Below are positions 52,894 through 61,473 of a stretch of DNA of 64,000 bases, piece by piece. Numbering within the stretch: position 1 is the first letter of the stretch; each line of letters starts with the position of its first letter. The DNA comes from Oscillospiraceae bacterium (GTDB lineage: Bacteria; Bacillota; Clostridia; Lachnospirales; Lachnospiraceae). The position numbers were made by a program, and so were the translations under genes. The stretch spans positions 1 through 64,000 of the forward strand of contig JAETOO010000007.1 of NCBI GenBank assembly GCA_021771715.1. The letters are read 5' to 3'. Below the pieces are notes generated by a model, which saw only the letters and a program-made list of their open reading frames with translations, was not told where the DNA came from and ran no database searches.

Positions 52894-53379
52894 TCACCGC
52901 ACCCGCTCCACCGCCGCCAGCGCGTAGACGCGCAGCGAGCTCAGCTTCTTCTCCGGCACTTCCCGCAAAATCCGCCTCGCCATAAAGCCTGGGAACAGAT
53001 ACGCCTCGATGTACTCCACGCAGCGCACAAAGCTCATCGTCTGATAAATGTCCCCCTCCAGCGCAAACAGATGCCGCGCATACGCGTCGGAAATCCCAAC
53101 CTGGCCGCTCAGCACCTGGAATGCTCCGGAGACCGATTTGAACCGCATCGTGATATCTGTGCGCTGCGCCCGCCGCACCTGCACCACGCCGCACGCGTCG
53201 TCCTGCCGCACCGCAAGCGCCGCCCCGCCCGGGCCGCAGACCAGCTTCAGCGTCAGTCCCTTCCTCCAGGAATCCATCTCCGCCCTCACACGGTCATCCG
53301 AGCGGTAAAGTACCCGCAGCCCGCGCAGCAGCACGGCGAGCACCAACCGGTTCATCTGATTCATCATCTCATTTTTCAT
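52894..53379 (-). CDS. Unknown protein, possibly SCP2-like
   Basis: The 161-residue protein is coupled to the MarR gene (11-nt overlap). It alternates short strands and helices with ITMRFKSVSGAFQVLSGQVGISDAYA and YIEAYLFPGFMARRILREVPEK. The pattern recalls SCP2 lipid-binding proteins seen next to iron alcohol dehydrogenases in Clostridia, but the match is by eye. It has no signal peptide or clear membrane helix. Confidence 0.65.
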   Translation of the reverse strand: MKNEMMNQMNRLVLAVLLRGLRVLYRSDDRVRAEMDSWRKGLTLKLVCGPGGAALAVRQDDACGVVQVRRAQRTDITMRFKSVSGAFQVLSGQVGISDAYARHLFALEGDIYQTMSFVRCVEYIEAYLFPGFMARRILREVPEKKLSSLRVYALAAVERVR

Positions 53380-53872
53380 ACTGTTCCCCGCTCCTTTTTT
53401 CCGCAGTCAGCTTCCCGGCATCGCTCTTGGCCGTCATATCCTCAAAACAGCGGGCAACCTCCTGCATCATCGCCGCAAAGCGTCTCATCTTCTCCTCCCC
53501 GAGCCGGTCGACCAGCCCCTGCGGGAGCGCGAGGAGCTTCCGGTGCGCCTCCTCGTAAAAGGGGACGCCCTGCTCTGTCAGCAGAATATGCATCTGCCTG
53601 CGGTCTTTCTGAGAACGAACCCGCCGGATCAGCCCGCGCTGCTCCAAGCTGTTCAAAATCACATTCATCTGCGGCTTCAAGATCCGCAGGCTGGCGCACA
53701 GATCCGTCGCCGTGAGCGGCTGCCCGCCCAGCTGCTGCTGCCGGTACAGCGCGCCGCAGACCATCGACTCATTGTACGTCATCGCCGAGACCAGCCGGTC
53801 ATTGCTGATTGCCGTCGACAGCCCCAGCCACCCGTCCAGAATCTCCTCGCAAAGTGCCTCATTGATCTCCAT
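53369..53872 (-). CDS. MarR-family transcriptional regulator
   Basis: This is a winged-helix regulator of 167 residues with LTATDLCASLRILKPQMNVILNSLEQRGLI as the helix-turn-helix and RSQKDRRQMHILLTEQG as the wing, both typical of MarR. It heads a run with the unknown protein (overlapping) and the alcohol dehydrogenase, and it may control them. The 230 bp upstream contain no other gene. Confidence 0.92.
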   Translation of the reverse strand: MEINEALCEEILDGWLGLSTAISNDRLVSAMTYNESMVCGALYRQQQLGGQPLTATDLCASLRILKPQMNVILNSLEQRGLIRRVRSQKDRRQMHILLTEQGVPFYEEAHRKLLALPQGLVDRLGEEKMRRFAAMMQEVARCFEDMTAKSDAGKLTAEKRSGEQYEK

Positions 53873-54050
53873 CCTGTTCTCCTCACCTCGATTGCCCGAA
53901 AAGGCTTCGCCGCACCGTGCGGTTCCACCTTTTCCCCTTGCAATAAGTTCACTTTATTAACTATTTTCCTTGAACTAGAATACACAGGATTCGCCGCAAT
54001 GTCAAGCTCTGATTTTTTTCGTTCAACTATCCGTTAGCTAAGCGGAATAA

Positions 54051-54079
54051 GCGGTGGAGAAATAATCATATACCACCGC
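54051..54079 (-). terminator. Hairpin after the MerR gene
   Basis: GCGGTGG (54051-54057) pairs with CCACCGC (54073-54079) around a 15-nt loop. TTATTC follows on the minus strand. A weak terminator is likely. Confidence 0.55.
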
Positions 54080-54105
54080 CTATCCCGACTGGCTATTGCT
54101 TGTAG

Positions 54106-54945
54106 TTATACTCCGTAATAATGCTGAATGGCATGTGCAACATATTCAGAACAGCCCTTTCCGAATTGGCGATCGGTCGCTTCTGCAAGTTTCCCACTTT
54201 GCAAATATTCCTTTGCCAGATCCAGTAAAATATTTCTTGCATTATCAAGTACAAACATTGCTTTGTAATTCTCTGCAAGCATTTCAACTGCAGAATGAGC
54301 CATATCCATATCGTTTGCTTCTTTCGCAGTCATAAATTGTTTATAAATTTTGAAATTTTCATCTTGTTCCTGCTTTATTTCTTCCGCATTCCCAGTTGAC
54401 TGCATGACAGCTTCCATTGCTTTTTCTTTGCTTCCATACCATCTCAATAAATCCGCAACAGTCTGCTCATTCGTAAAGCCGGACGCTAAAAACTCTTTGT
54501 ATCTTTCCATGCTCCCATATTTCTGCACTTGTTCATCGAGGCTTTCTTTTGACATACATTCTAACGTGTGGCTTACGATTTTCTGCACATCTTCATTGCT
54601 AAATGCTTCAAAACTCATAGTATTGACTCCTTCCATTACATCTGTTATTAACTCAATAATCCCATTTAACCTATTTCGTTTCTGCTCCAATAAAGATTTT
54701 TGAGCGAATAAAGCCTGTTCTTTATCATAATCAGGGTCATCCATGATTTTTTTTATATCAATCAATGGGATTTCCAACTCTCTAAAGAACATAATTTCCT
54801 GTAGCTTTTCCAGTGCTTTGTTATCGTAGAGTCGATAACCTGCTTCTGTTAATTGAGTTGGCTTCAATAGACCGATTTCGTCATAATATCTTAGTGTCCT
54901 TATGCTTACTCCGGTAATCTCCGACACATCTTTTACGGTTTTCAT
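54106..54945 (-). CDS. MerR-family regulator with TipAS-like ligand domain
   Basis: The protein has 279 residues. The MerR head (TVKDVSEITGVSIRTLRYYDEIGLLKP) is followed by a dimer coiled coil near 75-110. The C-terminal TipAS domain (about 155-279) has SMERYKEFLASGF and FGKGCSEYVAHAIQHYYGV, which in TipA bind thiopeptides and other drugs. The gene is distinctly AT-rich against its surroundings and was probably acquired. Its promoter has the stretched spacer of MerR targets. No exporter or target gene is next to it. Confidence 0.9.
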   Translation of the reverse strand: MKTVKDVSEITGVSIRTLRYYDEIGLLKPTQLTEAGYRLYDNKALEKLQEIMFFRELEIPLIDIKKIMDDPDYDKEQALFAQKSLLEQKRNRLNGIIELITDVMEGVNTMSFEAFSNEDVQKIVSHTLECMSKESLDEQVQKYGSMERYKEFLASGFTNEQTVADLLRWYGSKEKAMEAVMQSTGNAEEIKQEQDENFKIYKQFMTAKEANDMDMAHSAVEMLAENYKAMFVLDNARNILLDLAKEYLQSGKLAEATDRQFGKGCSEYVAHAIQHYYGV

Positions 54946-54965
54946 TTTTCCCTCCTTTCGGTTTA

Positions 54966-54996
54966 ATCGTAAACCGTTACGCTACGAGAGAGTCAA
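54966..54996 (-). promoter_or_regulatory. MerR-type promoter with 19-bp spacer
   Basis: On the minus strand TTGACT (54991-54996), 19 bp, then TACGAT (54966-54971). The spacer contains the imperfect dyad CGTAACG-GTTTACG. A 19-bp spacer with a central dyad is the classic MerR activator site, so the gene probably controls itself. Confidence 0.75.
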
Positions 54997-55027
54997 CACC
55001 AAAAATAAAAATTTTTCCTTTCCATCT

Positions 55028-55091
55028 GCAGCTCGCAACATATCACATCCATGAAATATTACCGTTCATTCGCCCCGGATGTGATAGCTGC
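55028..55091. repeat. Palindrome after the TetR gene
   Basis: TATCACATCC (55041-55050) pairs with GGATGTGATA (55077-55086), and flanking GCAGC/GCTGC also pair. Parts resemble 36933-36990. It could be a terminator or a small dispersed element. Confidence 0.5.
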
Positions 55092-55103
55092 ACGAGCACG
55101 AAT

Positions 55104-55664
55104 CTACGGAACAGACACCGGCCGGATAAAGGTCAGCAGTGCCTCGCTCGTCCTTCTGGCATACGACTGCGGCAGTTCCTCCATTCCGTCCGCAATCCAG
55201 CGGTGGAGCAGCATCAGGAATCCGCCTGCGGAATAGGCGGCGAAGCAGGCGATCTCCTCGCCCTTCGCCTCCGTCCTGCCGCCGATCCGGCCTCTCACCA
55301 CTGTGTCAGAGGCCCTCCGGATCTCACTGTAGAGCAGCTCCTCGAGCCCGCAGTTGTACAGAAGGAGCAGAAACCTCCTGTGCGCATACCAGAACCCGAA
55401 AAATTCCTCTGCAATCTGCCTCAGATCATACTGCTCAAGCACCGGAACCGTCCGCCGGTACTCCTCACACAGCCGCCCAAAATAGCGGTGCAGCACCTCC
55501 TCCTTCCCCGCATACAGCCTGTAAAACGTCCGCCGCGCCACGTCTGCGCGCTTTACCAGCTCGGAGACCGTGATCTCCTCATACCGCTTCTCCCCCATCA
55601 GGCAAAACAGTGCCTCCTCTATCATCCTCGCAGACTGCTCTCTCTGTCTCTGATGTCCATCCAC
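55104..55664 (-). CDS. TetR-family transcriptional regulator, GTG start
   Basis: This is a regulator of 186 residues. The helix-turn-helix lies near 25-55 (YEEITVSELVKRADVARRTFYRLYAGKEEVLHRYF). The rest is the helical ligand domain. The frame is open to 55778, but GTG 55664 has GGAGGG 7 nt upstream and gives a normal TetR N-terminus. It is divergent from the flavodoxin gene and probably represses it through a site between them. Confidence 0.88.
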   Translation of the reverse strand: MDGHQRQREQSARMIEEALFCLMGEKRYEEITVSELVKRADVARRTFYRLYAGKEEVLHRYFGRLCEEYRRTVPVLEQYDLRQIAEEFFGFWYAHRRFLLLLYNCGLEELLYSEIRRASDTVVRGRIGGRTEAKGEEIACFAAYSAGGFLMLLHRWIADGMEELPQSYARRTSEALLTFIRPVSVP

Positions 55665-55732
55665 GCTTCTTCCCTCCGTCTCATCCAAACATGTCACAGA
55701 TTTGCGCCTCTGTAGCACTTTCGCGCCACAGC

Positions 55733-55787
55733 TTGACTTCTCCTCCTCCCCAGTATAATATAAATCCAGAAAAGGCACAAGTGTGCC
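55733..55787 (+). promoter_or_regulatory. Promoter and candidate TetR operator of the flavodoxin gene
   Basis: TTGACT (55733-55738), 17 bp, TAATAT (55756-55761). GGCACA-AG-TGTGCC at 55774-55787 is a perfect palindrome just after the predicted transcript start, well placed for a repressor. Confidence 0.6.
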
Positions 55788-55822
55788 ATTTCATATCCAA
55801 GACAACAGCAGGAGGATTTTTT

Positions 55823-56389
55823 ATGAATCAAACCGTCGTCATCTACGAATCCAAATACGGCTCTACCAGGCGCTACGCGCAATGGCTCGCTGAAGCGCTC
55901 GCCTGTCCGCTCTTTGAGCGGAAACAGTTCTCGCCGAAGTACTTTGCACAGTATCAGATGATCCTCTACGGCGGCGGCCTGTACGCAGGCGGGCTGAGCG
56001 GAGTCCGGCTGATCACGCAGAACTGGAGCCTCCTCTCTGACAAACACGTGATCCTGTTTACCTGCGGCCTCGCCAACCCGGACGACCCGGACAATATCGC
56101 CCATATCCGCGAGGGTCTGTCGAAAACACTCTCCGCCGAAATGATGTCCTCCATTCCGTTCTTCCACCTGCGCGGCGGCATCTGCTATCCGGGCCTGAGC
56201 CTCGTCCACAGAACCATGATGGCGATGCTCCGCCGCATGCTGCTGAAAAAAGCGCCGTCCGAACGGAGCGCTGAAGACCAACTGCTCCTCGCCACGTACG
56301 GAAAGACGCTCGACTTCACAGACCGCGCCGCGCTCGAGCCGATGCTCGCGCACATCCGGGCACTGCAGGAGGCTGGTTCAATAGGATAG
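55823..56389 (+). CDS. Flavodoxin-domain protein
   Basis: This is a cytosolic FMN-binding protein of 188 residues. The N-terminal phosphate loop YESKYGSTRRYAQWLAE is the flavodoxin signature, followed by YGGGLYAGGLSG and LFTCGLANPDDPD at the flavin site. It resembles HemG-type flavodoxins (protoporphyrinogen oxidase), but that role is not shown. GGAGGA lies 6 nt before ATG 55823. Divergent TetR control is likely. Confidence 0.88.
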   Translation: MNQTVVIYESKYGSTRRYAQWLAEALACPLFERKQFSPKYFAQYQMILYGGGLYAGGLSGVRLITQNWSLLSDKHVILFTCGLANPDDPDNIAHIREGLSKTLSAEMMSSIPFFHLRGGICYPGLSLVHRTMMAMLRRMLLKKAPSERSAEDQLLLATYGKTLDFTDRAALEPMLAHIRALQEAGSIG

Positions 56390-56428
56390 AAAAACGGCGG
56401 CCTGAAATTTTGATTTTCAAGCCGCCGT
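56390..56428 (-). terminator. Terminator of the substrate-binding protein gene
   Basis: ACGGCGGC (56394-56401) pairs with GCCGCCGT (56421-56428), with TTTTT following on the minus strand. It also sits 4 nt after the flavodoxin stop and may end both transcripts. Confidence 0.8.
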
Positions 56429-56555
56429 AACACATGCAAAATTTACTTATTTTCCCTGACCACAAGCATATCGGCCGGTTTTCCACTTCTTCAGGAGCCT
56501 GCCCTTCAACCGATCCCAGCTTATAGTCCTTTACTGATCTAAGCGTTCGATCGCC

Positions 56556-58163
56556 TTACTGATTCAGACTCGCGAAGCGATACATCGGCTCGCCCTTGTC
56601 GTTCGTGGTCACGCCCTCAAGCGCCGGGTCCTTCAGACAGATGTACACCTGCGTGACTGCCGGGATCACGTAAAAGTTCTCGCTGACAAGGATGTTCTGC
56701 GCCTCGTGCAGATACCCGTTCCGCTCCTGGGGATCCGTCGCCGCGTCGGAATTTGCGATCGCCGCGTCAAACGCCTCGTCCGCCACACCGCTGTAGTTCG
56801 ACGTGGAGTTTGTGGTGTACAGGTTCAGGAAGTTGATCGGGTCATTGTAGTCCGCCGTCCAGCTGTGGCGGATCAGCTCATAGTTGCCGTCCTTCTTGTC
56901 CTGCGCATAGACACCATCCTCCTCGCCGACCAGCTCGATGTCGATGTTCAGCACCGCCTTCAGCTGCGCCTGGATCGCCTGCGCCATCAAGGACTCCTTC
57001 TCCGCGTTCGGATACTTGTAGGTCAGCTTCGGGAAGCCCTCGCCGTTCGGGTAGCCTGCCTCCGCGAGCAGTTCCTGCGCGCGCGCCGGATCCTCAGTGA
57101 ACAGCGGATCCTGCTCATCCTTGAAATACTGGTCGCTACAGTTCGAGAGCATGTATTCCGCGACATAGTTCAGCGACGGGATGTAGTCGGAACCGATGAC
57201 CGCGCAGATCGCCTCGCGGTTCAGCGCCAGCGCAATCGCCTCGCGCACCCGCACATCGTTCAACGGCTCCACGCTGAGGTTCGGCAGCATAAACTTCGAG
57301 GTCAGCATCGTCCAGATAAAGAGCCCCGTCTCCTCGGTGTACTCGTCGCGCACGTAGTCCGGCAGACCCGTCACGACGTTCGCCTCGCCGGTCTGGTATG
57401 CGGAGAGCATCGAGGATGCATCGCCGATAATCACCACATTGATCTTGTCAAGGTTCACACGGTCCGCCTGATAATACTCCGGATTCTTCACAACCGTGTA
57501 GCCGACGCCCTCGGTGTAGGACTCCATGCAGAACGCGCCGTTTCCGAGCGACGTCGCCGGGTCCTTGTACCAGCCTTCGTTCTCATTCGTCGCCACACCC
57601 GCTTTGGACGGGTAGAAGACCGGCATCGCAAGCATTCTCAGGAAATAGCCGCACGGTGCGTTTAAGGTAATTTCCAACGTGTAGTCGTCGACTGCCACCG
57701 CCTTCACATCCTCCAGCGCGCCCTCGCCTTTGTTGTAGGCCTCCGCGCCGGCAATGTTGTACAACATGTTCGCGTAGATCGCGTTCCCGTTATCCGGGTC
57801 GAGCGCGCGGTAAATCGTGTTCGTAAAATCTGCGGCCGTCACAGCGGACCCGTCGCTCCACTTTGCCTCCTCGCGCAGGTGGAACGTCCACACCAGGCCA
57901 TCCTCGCTCGTCTCATAGCTCTCCGCCGACTCGCAGATCACATTTCCCTCCGCGTCAAAGCTCACCAGACCGTCGACGCACAGCTTCGCGTACTCCGTCC
58001 AGACATCCAGCGCAAAGCCCGCCGGATCCAGTCCGCCCGCCCCTGAGCTCGTCGCAATCGTAATCTCGCCGCCCTTGGTCACGCTCTCCTGCGCGCCCGC
58101 GCTCATCGGCAGCGAAGCGAGCATGGCCGCCGCCAGCAGCACACTGATCCCTTTCTTTTTCAT
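56556..58163 (-). CDS. oppA: Oligopeptide ABC transporter substrate-binding protein
   Basis: This is an extracellular solute-binding protein of family 5, with 535 residues. Residues 1-24 are a signal peptide (MKKKGISVLLAAAMLASLPM). No Cys follows, so the expected lipoprotein anchor is absent and the protein would be cut at the SAGA-Q region. The mature part shows GGLDPAG, KWSDGSAVTAADF and the C-terminal NGYLHEAQNILVSENFYVIP. ATG 58163 follows GGAGGAGG. It is last of the opp genes, with 362 bp separating it from oppF. Confidence 0.9.
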   Translation of the reverse strand: MKKKGISVLLAAAMLASLPMSAGAQESVTKGGEITIATSSGAGGLDPAGFALDVWTEYAKLCVDGLVSFDAEGNVICESAESYETSEDGLVWTFHLREEAKWSDGSAVTAADFTNTIYRALDPDNGNAIYANMLYNIAGAEAYNKGEGALEDVKAVAVDDYTLEITLNAPCGYFLRMLAMPVFYPSKAGVATNENEGWYKDPATSLGNGAFCMESYTEGVGYTVVKNPEYYQADRVNLDKINVVIIGDASSMLSAYQTGEANVVTGLPDYVRDEYTEETGLFIWTMLTSKFMLPNLSVEPLNDVRVREAIALALNREAICAVIGSDYIPSLNYVAEYMLSNCSDQYFKDEQDPLFTEDPARAQELLAEAGYPNGEGFPKLTYKYPNAEKESLMAQAIQAQLKAVLNIDIELVGEEDGVYAQDKKDGNYELIRHSWTADYNDPINFLNLYTTNSTSNYSGVADEAFDAAIANSDAATDPQERNGYLHEAQNILVSENFYVIPAVTQVYICLKDPALEGVTTNDKGEPMYRFASLNQ

Positions 58164-58525
58164 CCTTTTCCTCCTCCTGGCATATTCGCCTCTCTCGTTT
58201 TTCCCGCGCACTACATCCTCCGCGCGGATCTATAGCAGGACCGCCCTCCGCCTGTGCACGCCATACAAGCACTCTGCTTATACGCGCATGACATGCGCGC
58301 TCTATGCGCAAGAGCCATCCAAACTATCTCACAAAGGTATTTCTTTCCTAACCCACCGTTTCCTCACAACTCCTGACAAATGCCTGCCGCAACGCGTTCT
58401 ACACTCCACCGCATCCTGCATCTCATACCTGCCTGATGCCTGCCGCCACAGCCTGCACGCCCGGCAGTCCGGCTGTCACAATCTCTTTCACATACTTCCT
58501 CCTCACAGCACAGCCATGCCGCGCC
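58164..58525. other. Gap between oppF and oppA
   Basis: No gene is seen. It holds a 17-bp perfect palindrome with central A, CGCGCATG-A-CATGCGCG (58283-58299), which could be an operator of oppA. GCGC-rich flanks and no clear terminator were found. Confidence 0.5.
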
Positions 58526-59491
58526 TCAGTACCGCACGCACGCCACCTTCCGCCCTCCGACGTCCTTCAGCTCGGGCATCCGCTCGCGGCACTTGTCCGT
58601 GCAGTACTTGCACCTCGTGCAGAACGGGCAGCCGGACGGCACGTCGATCGGGCTTGGGACCTCGCCGGTCAGGATGATCCGGTTCATCATCCCCGCCGCA
58701 TCCGGGTCCGCAGCCGGGATCGCGGAGATCAGAGCCTGCGTGTACGGGTGCAGCGGCTCGCCGTACACCAGCGGCGCCGGGCCGATCTCGACCAGGTGTC
58801 CCAGGTACATGACCCCGATGTTGTGGCTGATATGGCGCACCGCATTCAGATCGTGCGCCACGACAATATAGGAAATCTTCTTCTCATCCTGGATCTTCTC
58901 CAGCAGATTGATAATCTGCGCCTGAATCGACACATCCAGCGCGGAAAACGGCTCGTCGCAGACGATAAAATCCGGATCCAGCGCCAGCGTCCGCGCGATT
59001 CCGATCCTCTGCCTCTGACCGCCGGAAAACTCATGCGGATATCTCCGAATGTGATCCGGCTTCAGCCCGACCGTCTGCATGAGCTGCTGTACGCGCTCCG
59101 CGCGCTCCTGCTTCTCGTACAGATGATAGACCTCCATCGGCTCCTCGATCATCTCCCCCACCGTGAACCGGGGATTGAGGCTCGCGTACGGGTCCTGAAA
59201 GATCATCTGCATCCTCCGGCGAAGAGGGTGCATCTGCCTGTAGCTGTACGCCGTGATGTCCTCCCCCTCAAAATAAATCTTCCCGCCATCCGGCTCATGG
59301 ATTTTCAGAATCGTCCTGCCGAGCGTGCTCTTCCCGCAGCCGGACTCTCCGACAATCCCCAGGGTCTCCCCTTTTCCGATCGAAAAGCTGACATCGCTGA
59401 CTGCATTTACATATTTTTTCTGCTCAAACGGCTTTCCCTTCACCCGGAACCGCTTGTTCAGGTGCTCCACACGGATTACAGGCTCCATCAT
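58526..59491 (-). CDS. oppF: ABC transporter ATP-binding protein (OppF/DppF)
   Basis: This is a cytosolic ATPase of 321 residues. Walker A is GESGCGKST, the signature FSGGQRQRIGIARTLALDPDF and Walker B DFIVCDEPFSALD. The C-terminal oligopeptide-transporter domain with the Cys motif FCTRCKYCTDKCRE is present. It overlaps oppD by 4 nt. It powers import together with OppD. Confidence 0.95.
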   Translation of the reverse strand: MMEPVIRVEHLNKRFRVKGKPFEQKKYVNAVSDVSFSIGKGETLGIVGESGCGKSTLGRTILKIHEPDGGKIYFEGEDITAYSYRQMHPLRRRMQMIFQDPYASLNPRFTVGEMIEEPMEVYHLYEKQERAERVQQLMQTVGLKPDHIRRYPHEFSGGQRQRIGIARTLALDPDFIVCDEPFSALDVSIQAQIINLLEKIQDEKKISYIVVAHDLNAVRHISHNIGVMYLGHLVEIGPAPLVYGEPLHPYTQALISAIPAADPDAAGMMNRIILTGEVPSPIDVPSGCPFCTRCKYCTDKCRERMPELKDVGGRKVACVRY

Positions 59492-60549
59492 AGCCGTCCC
59501 TGCCTTTCTCTCTCCTGCGCCTCTACCAGCTCCTGCGCCCGATCCTTACAGTAGAGCCAGCAGCTGCAGCTGTGCTCCTCGGAGAACACCGTCTCCGCCG
59601 GCCGGTACTCCTTACAGATTTTCATTGCCCTGTCACACCGGCTGCAGAACGTACAGCCTCCGCTCACATGCAGCAGATTCGGCGGCGTGCCCGGGATAAA
59701 GCCGAGCGGCTTGCGCTCCTCCTCGATCTTCCCGATGCTGTTCAGCAGCCCCATCGTATACGGGTGCTTCGTCTCATTGAAGATCTCCCTGACGGTCCCG
59801 CGCTCCACGATCTCCCCGCCGTACATGATCACGATCTTGTCGCACAGCTCGGCCACCACGCCGAGATCGTGCGTGATCAGCAGCGCGCTCGAGCTCATCC
59901 CCTTCACCAGGCGCTCAATCAGGCTGAGAATCTGCGCCTGGATCGTCACGTCGAGCGCCGTCGTCGGCTCGTCCGCGATCAGCAGCCGCGGGTCGCAGGC
60001 CAGCGCAGCCGCGATGATGATCCTCTGGCGCATTCCGCCGGAAAACTCATACGGGTACTGGTTCAGCCGCTTCTCCGGGTTCGAGATGCCGACCTCGCCG
60101 AGCAGCCGGATGGCCCGCTCGCGCGCCTCCGCCTTTGAACAGCTCCGGTGCTTCCGGATCCCCTCTGTCAGCTGCAGGCCGATCTTCAGCACCGGGTTCA
60201 GGTACGTCATCGGGTCCTGGAATACCATCCCGATGTCCCGCCCCCGGATGTCCATCATCATCTTCTCGTGCGCCCGCCTCTCTGATCTCGTGGAAAGTCC
60301 CGCGGTGCTCAGCTCTTTCCCGTCAAACCGAATGCTGCCCCCCGTGACCGACGCATTGTCCGCGAGCAGATTCATCACCGCGAGCATGCTCACGGACTTG
60401 CCGGAACCGGACTCTCCGACAATCCCGATGATCTCCCTCGTGTTGATCTGAAAGCTGATATTCCGCACTGCATGCACGGTGCCCTGCTTCGTCGCAAAAT
60501 CAACCGATAAATTTTCTACTTTTAATAATTCTCTGTGTAACGCATCCAT
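59488..60549 (-). CDS. oppD: ABC transporter ATP-binding protein (OppD/DppD)
   Basis: This is a cytosolic ATPase of 353 residues with Walker A GESGSGKSVS, signature FSGGMRQRI and Walker B LIADEPTTALDV. The C-terminal domain has CTFCSRCDRAMKIC, a Cys set that in relatives binds an iron-sulphur cluster. The last bases overlap oppF and its ATG overlaps the end of oppC. Confidence 0.95.
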   Translation of the reverse strand: MDALHRELLKVENLSVDFATKQGTVHAVRNISFQINTREIIGIVGESGSGKSVSMLAVMNLLADNASVTGGSIRFDGKELSTAGLSTRSERRAHEKMMMDIRGRDIGMVFQDPMTYLNPVLKIGLQLTEGIRKHRSCSKAEARERAIRLLGEVGISNPEKRLNQYPYEFSGGMRQRIIIAAALACDPRLLIADEPTTALDVTIQAQILSLIERLVKGMSSSALLITHDLGVVAELCDKIVIMYGGEIVERGTVREIFNETKHPYTMGLLNSIGKIEEERKPLGFIPGTPPNLLHVSGGCTFCSRCDRAMKICKEYRPAETVFSEEHSCSCWLYCKDRAQELVEAQERERQGRL

Positions 60550-61463
60550 CAGCTTCTCCCCTTCGGGTTCAGAGCCTCCTCCAGCCCCTCCCCTATAAAG
60601 TTCAGCGCAAAGATCACCAGACAGATCACAAGCACCGGATAGACCATCTGCATCGGATATTTTGCAAGCAGCATCTTCGCATCCTGCGCCAGCGTGCCAA
60701 GGCTTGCCTGCGGCGCCGAGATCCCGATCCCGATAAAGCTCAGAAACGCCTCGTTAAAAATCGCCTGCGGCACCATCAGCGTTGCCGTCACGATGATCGG
60801 CCCCATCGTGTTGATCATCAGATGCTTGAACAGGATCCGCTTCCGCGACACGCCGAGCACAAAGGCCGCCACAGCGAACTCCCGCTCCCGCAGGGTGACG
60901 ATCTGTCCGCGCACGACCCGCGCCATATTGACCCAGCCGTTCACGCAGATGCCGATCATGACGCTGTACACATTGGAGCCGAGCAGCAGCATGATCAGGA
61001 TCATGTAGATCATCGCCGGCACGGACTGTATGACATCCATGACGCGCATCATCACATTGTCCACCCTGCCGCCGACGTACCCGGCGATGCCGCCGTACAC
61101 AATCCCGATCACGACGTTGACCGCCGTCGCGACAAAGCCGATCATCAGGCTGATGCGCGCGCCGTACAGCACCCGCGTCAGCTCATCTCTTCCCATCTGA
61201 TCCGTCCCGAACCAGTGCGCCGCCGACGGCCCCTTGCTCAAGGACAGCGGATCCATGCCGTCGTAGGGATACGGCGAGACCAGCGGACCGATCACGGCCG
61301 CGAGCACGATCACCCCGAGCAGAATCAGACCAAACAGCGCGCGCCTGTTGCCGCAGAAGCGCTCCCACGCGTCGCGCCCGAACGTCCTGCTCTCCATCGC
61401 GACATACTCGTCGCCCTTGTCGGCGGGATCCAGAGGCTCAAAATATTCACTCGGATTCAGCAT
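60549..61463 (-). CDS. oppC: ABC transporter permease (OppC/DppC)
   Basis: This is an inner-membrane permease of 304 residues, with six helices. A charged N-terminal stretch of about 35 residues precedes the first helix. The EAA loop is near EREFAVAAFVLGVSRKRILFKHLM. It pairs with OppB as the channel and overlaps oppD by 1 nt. Confidence 0.94.
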   Translation of the reverse strand: MLNPSEYFEPLDPADKGDEYVAMESRTFGRDAWERFCGNRRALFGLILLGVIVLAAVIGPLVSPYPYDGMDPLSLSKGPSAAHWFGTDQMGRDELTRVLYGARISLMIGFVATAVNVVIGIVYGGIAGYVGGRVDNVMMRVMDVIQSVPAMIYMILIMLLLGSNVYSVMIGICVNGWVNMARVVRGQIVTLREREFAVAAFVLGVSRKRILFKHLMINTMGPIIVTATLMVPQAIFNEAFLSFIGIGISAPQASLGTLAQDAKMLLAKYPMQMVYPVLVICLVIFALNFIGEGLEEALNPKGRS

Positions 61464-61473
61464 ACCACTTTCC

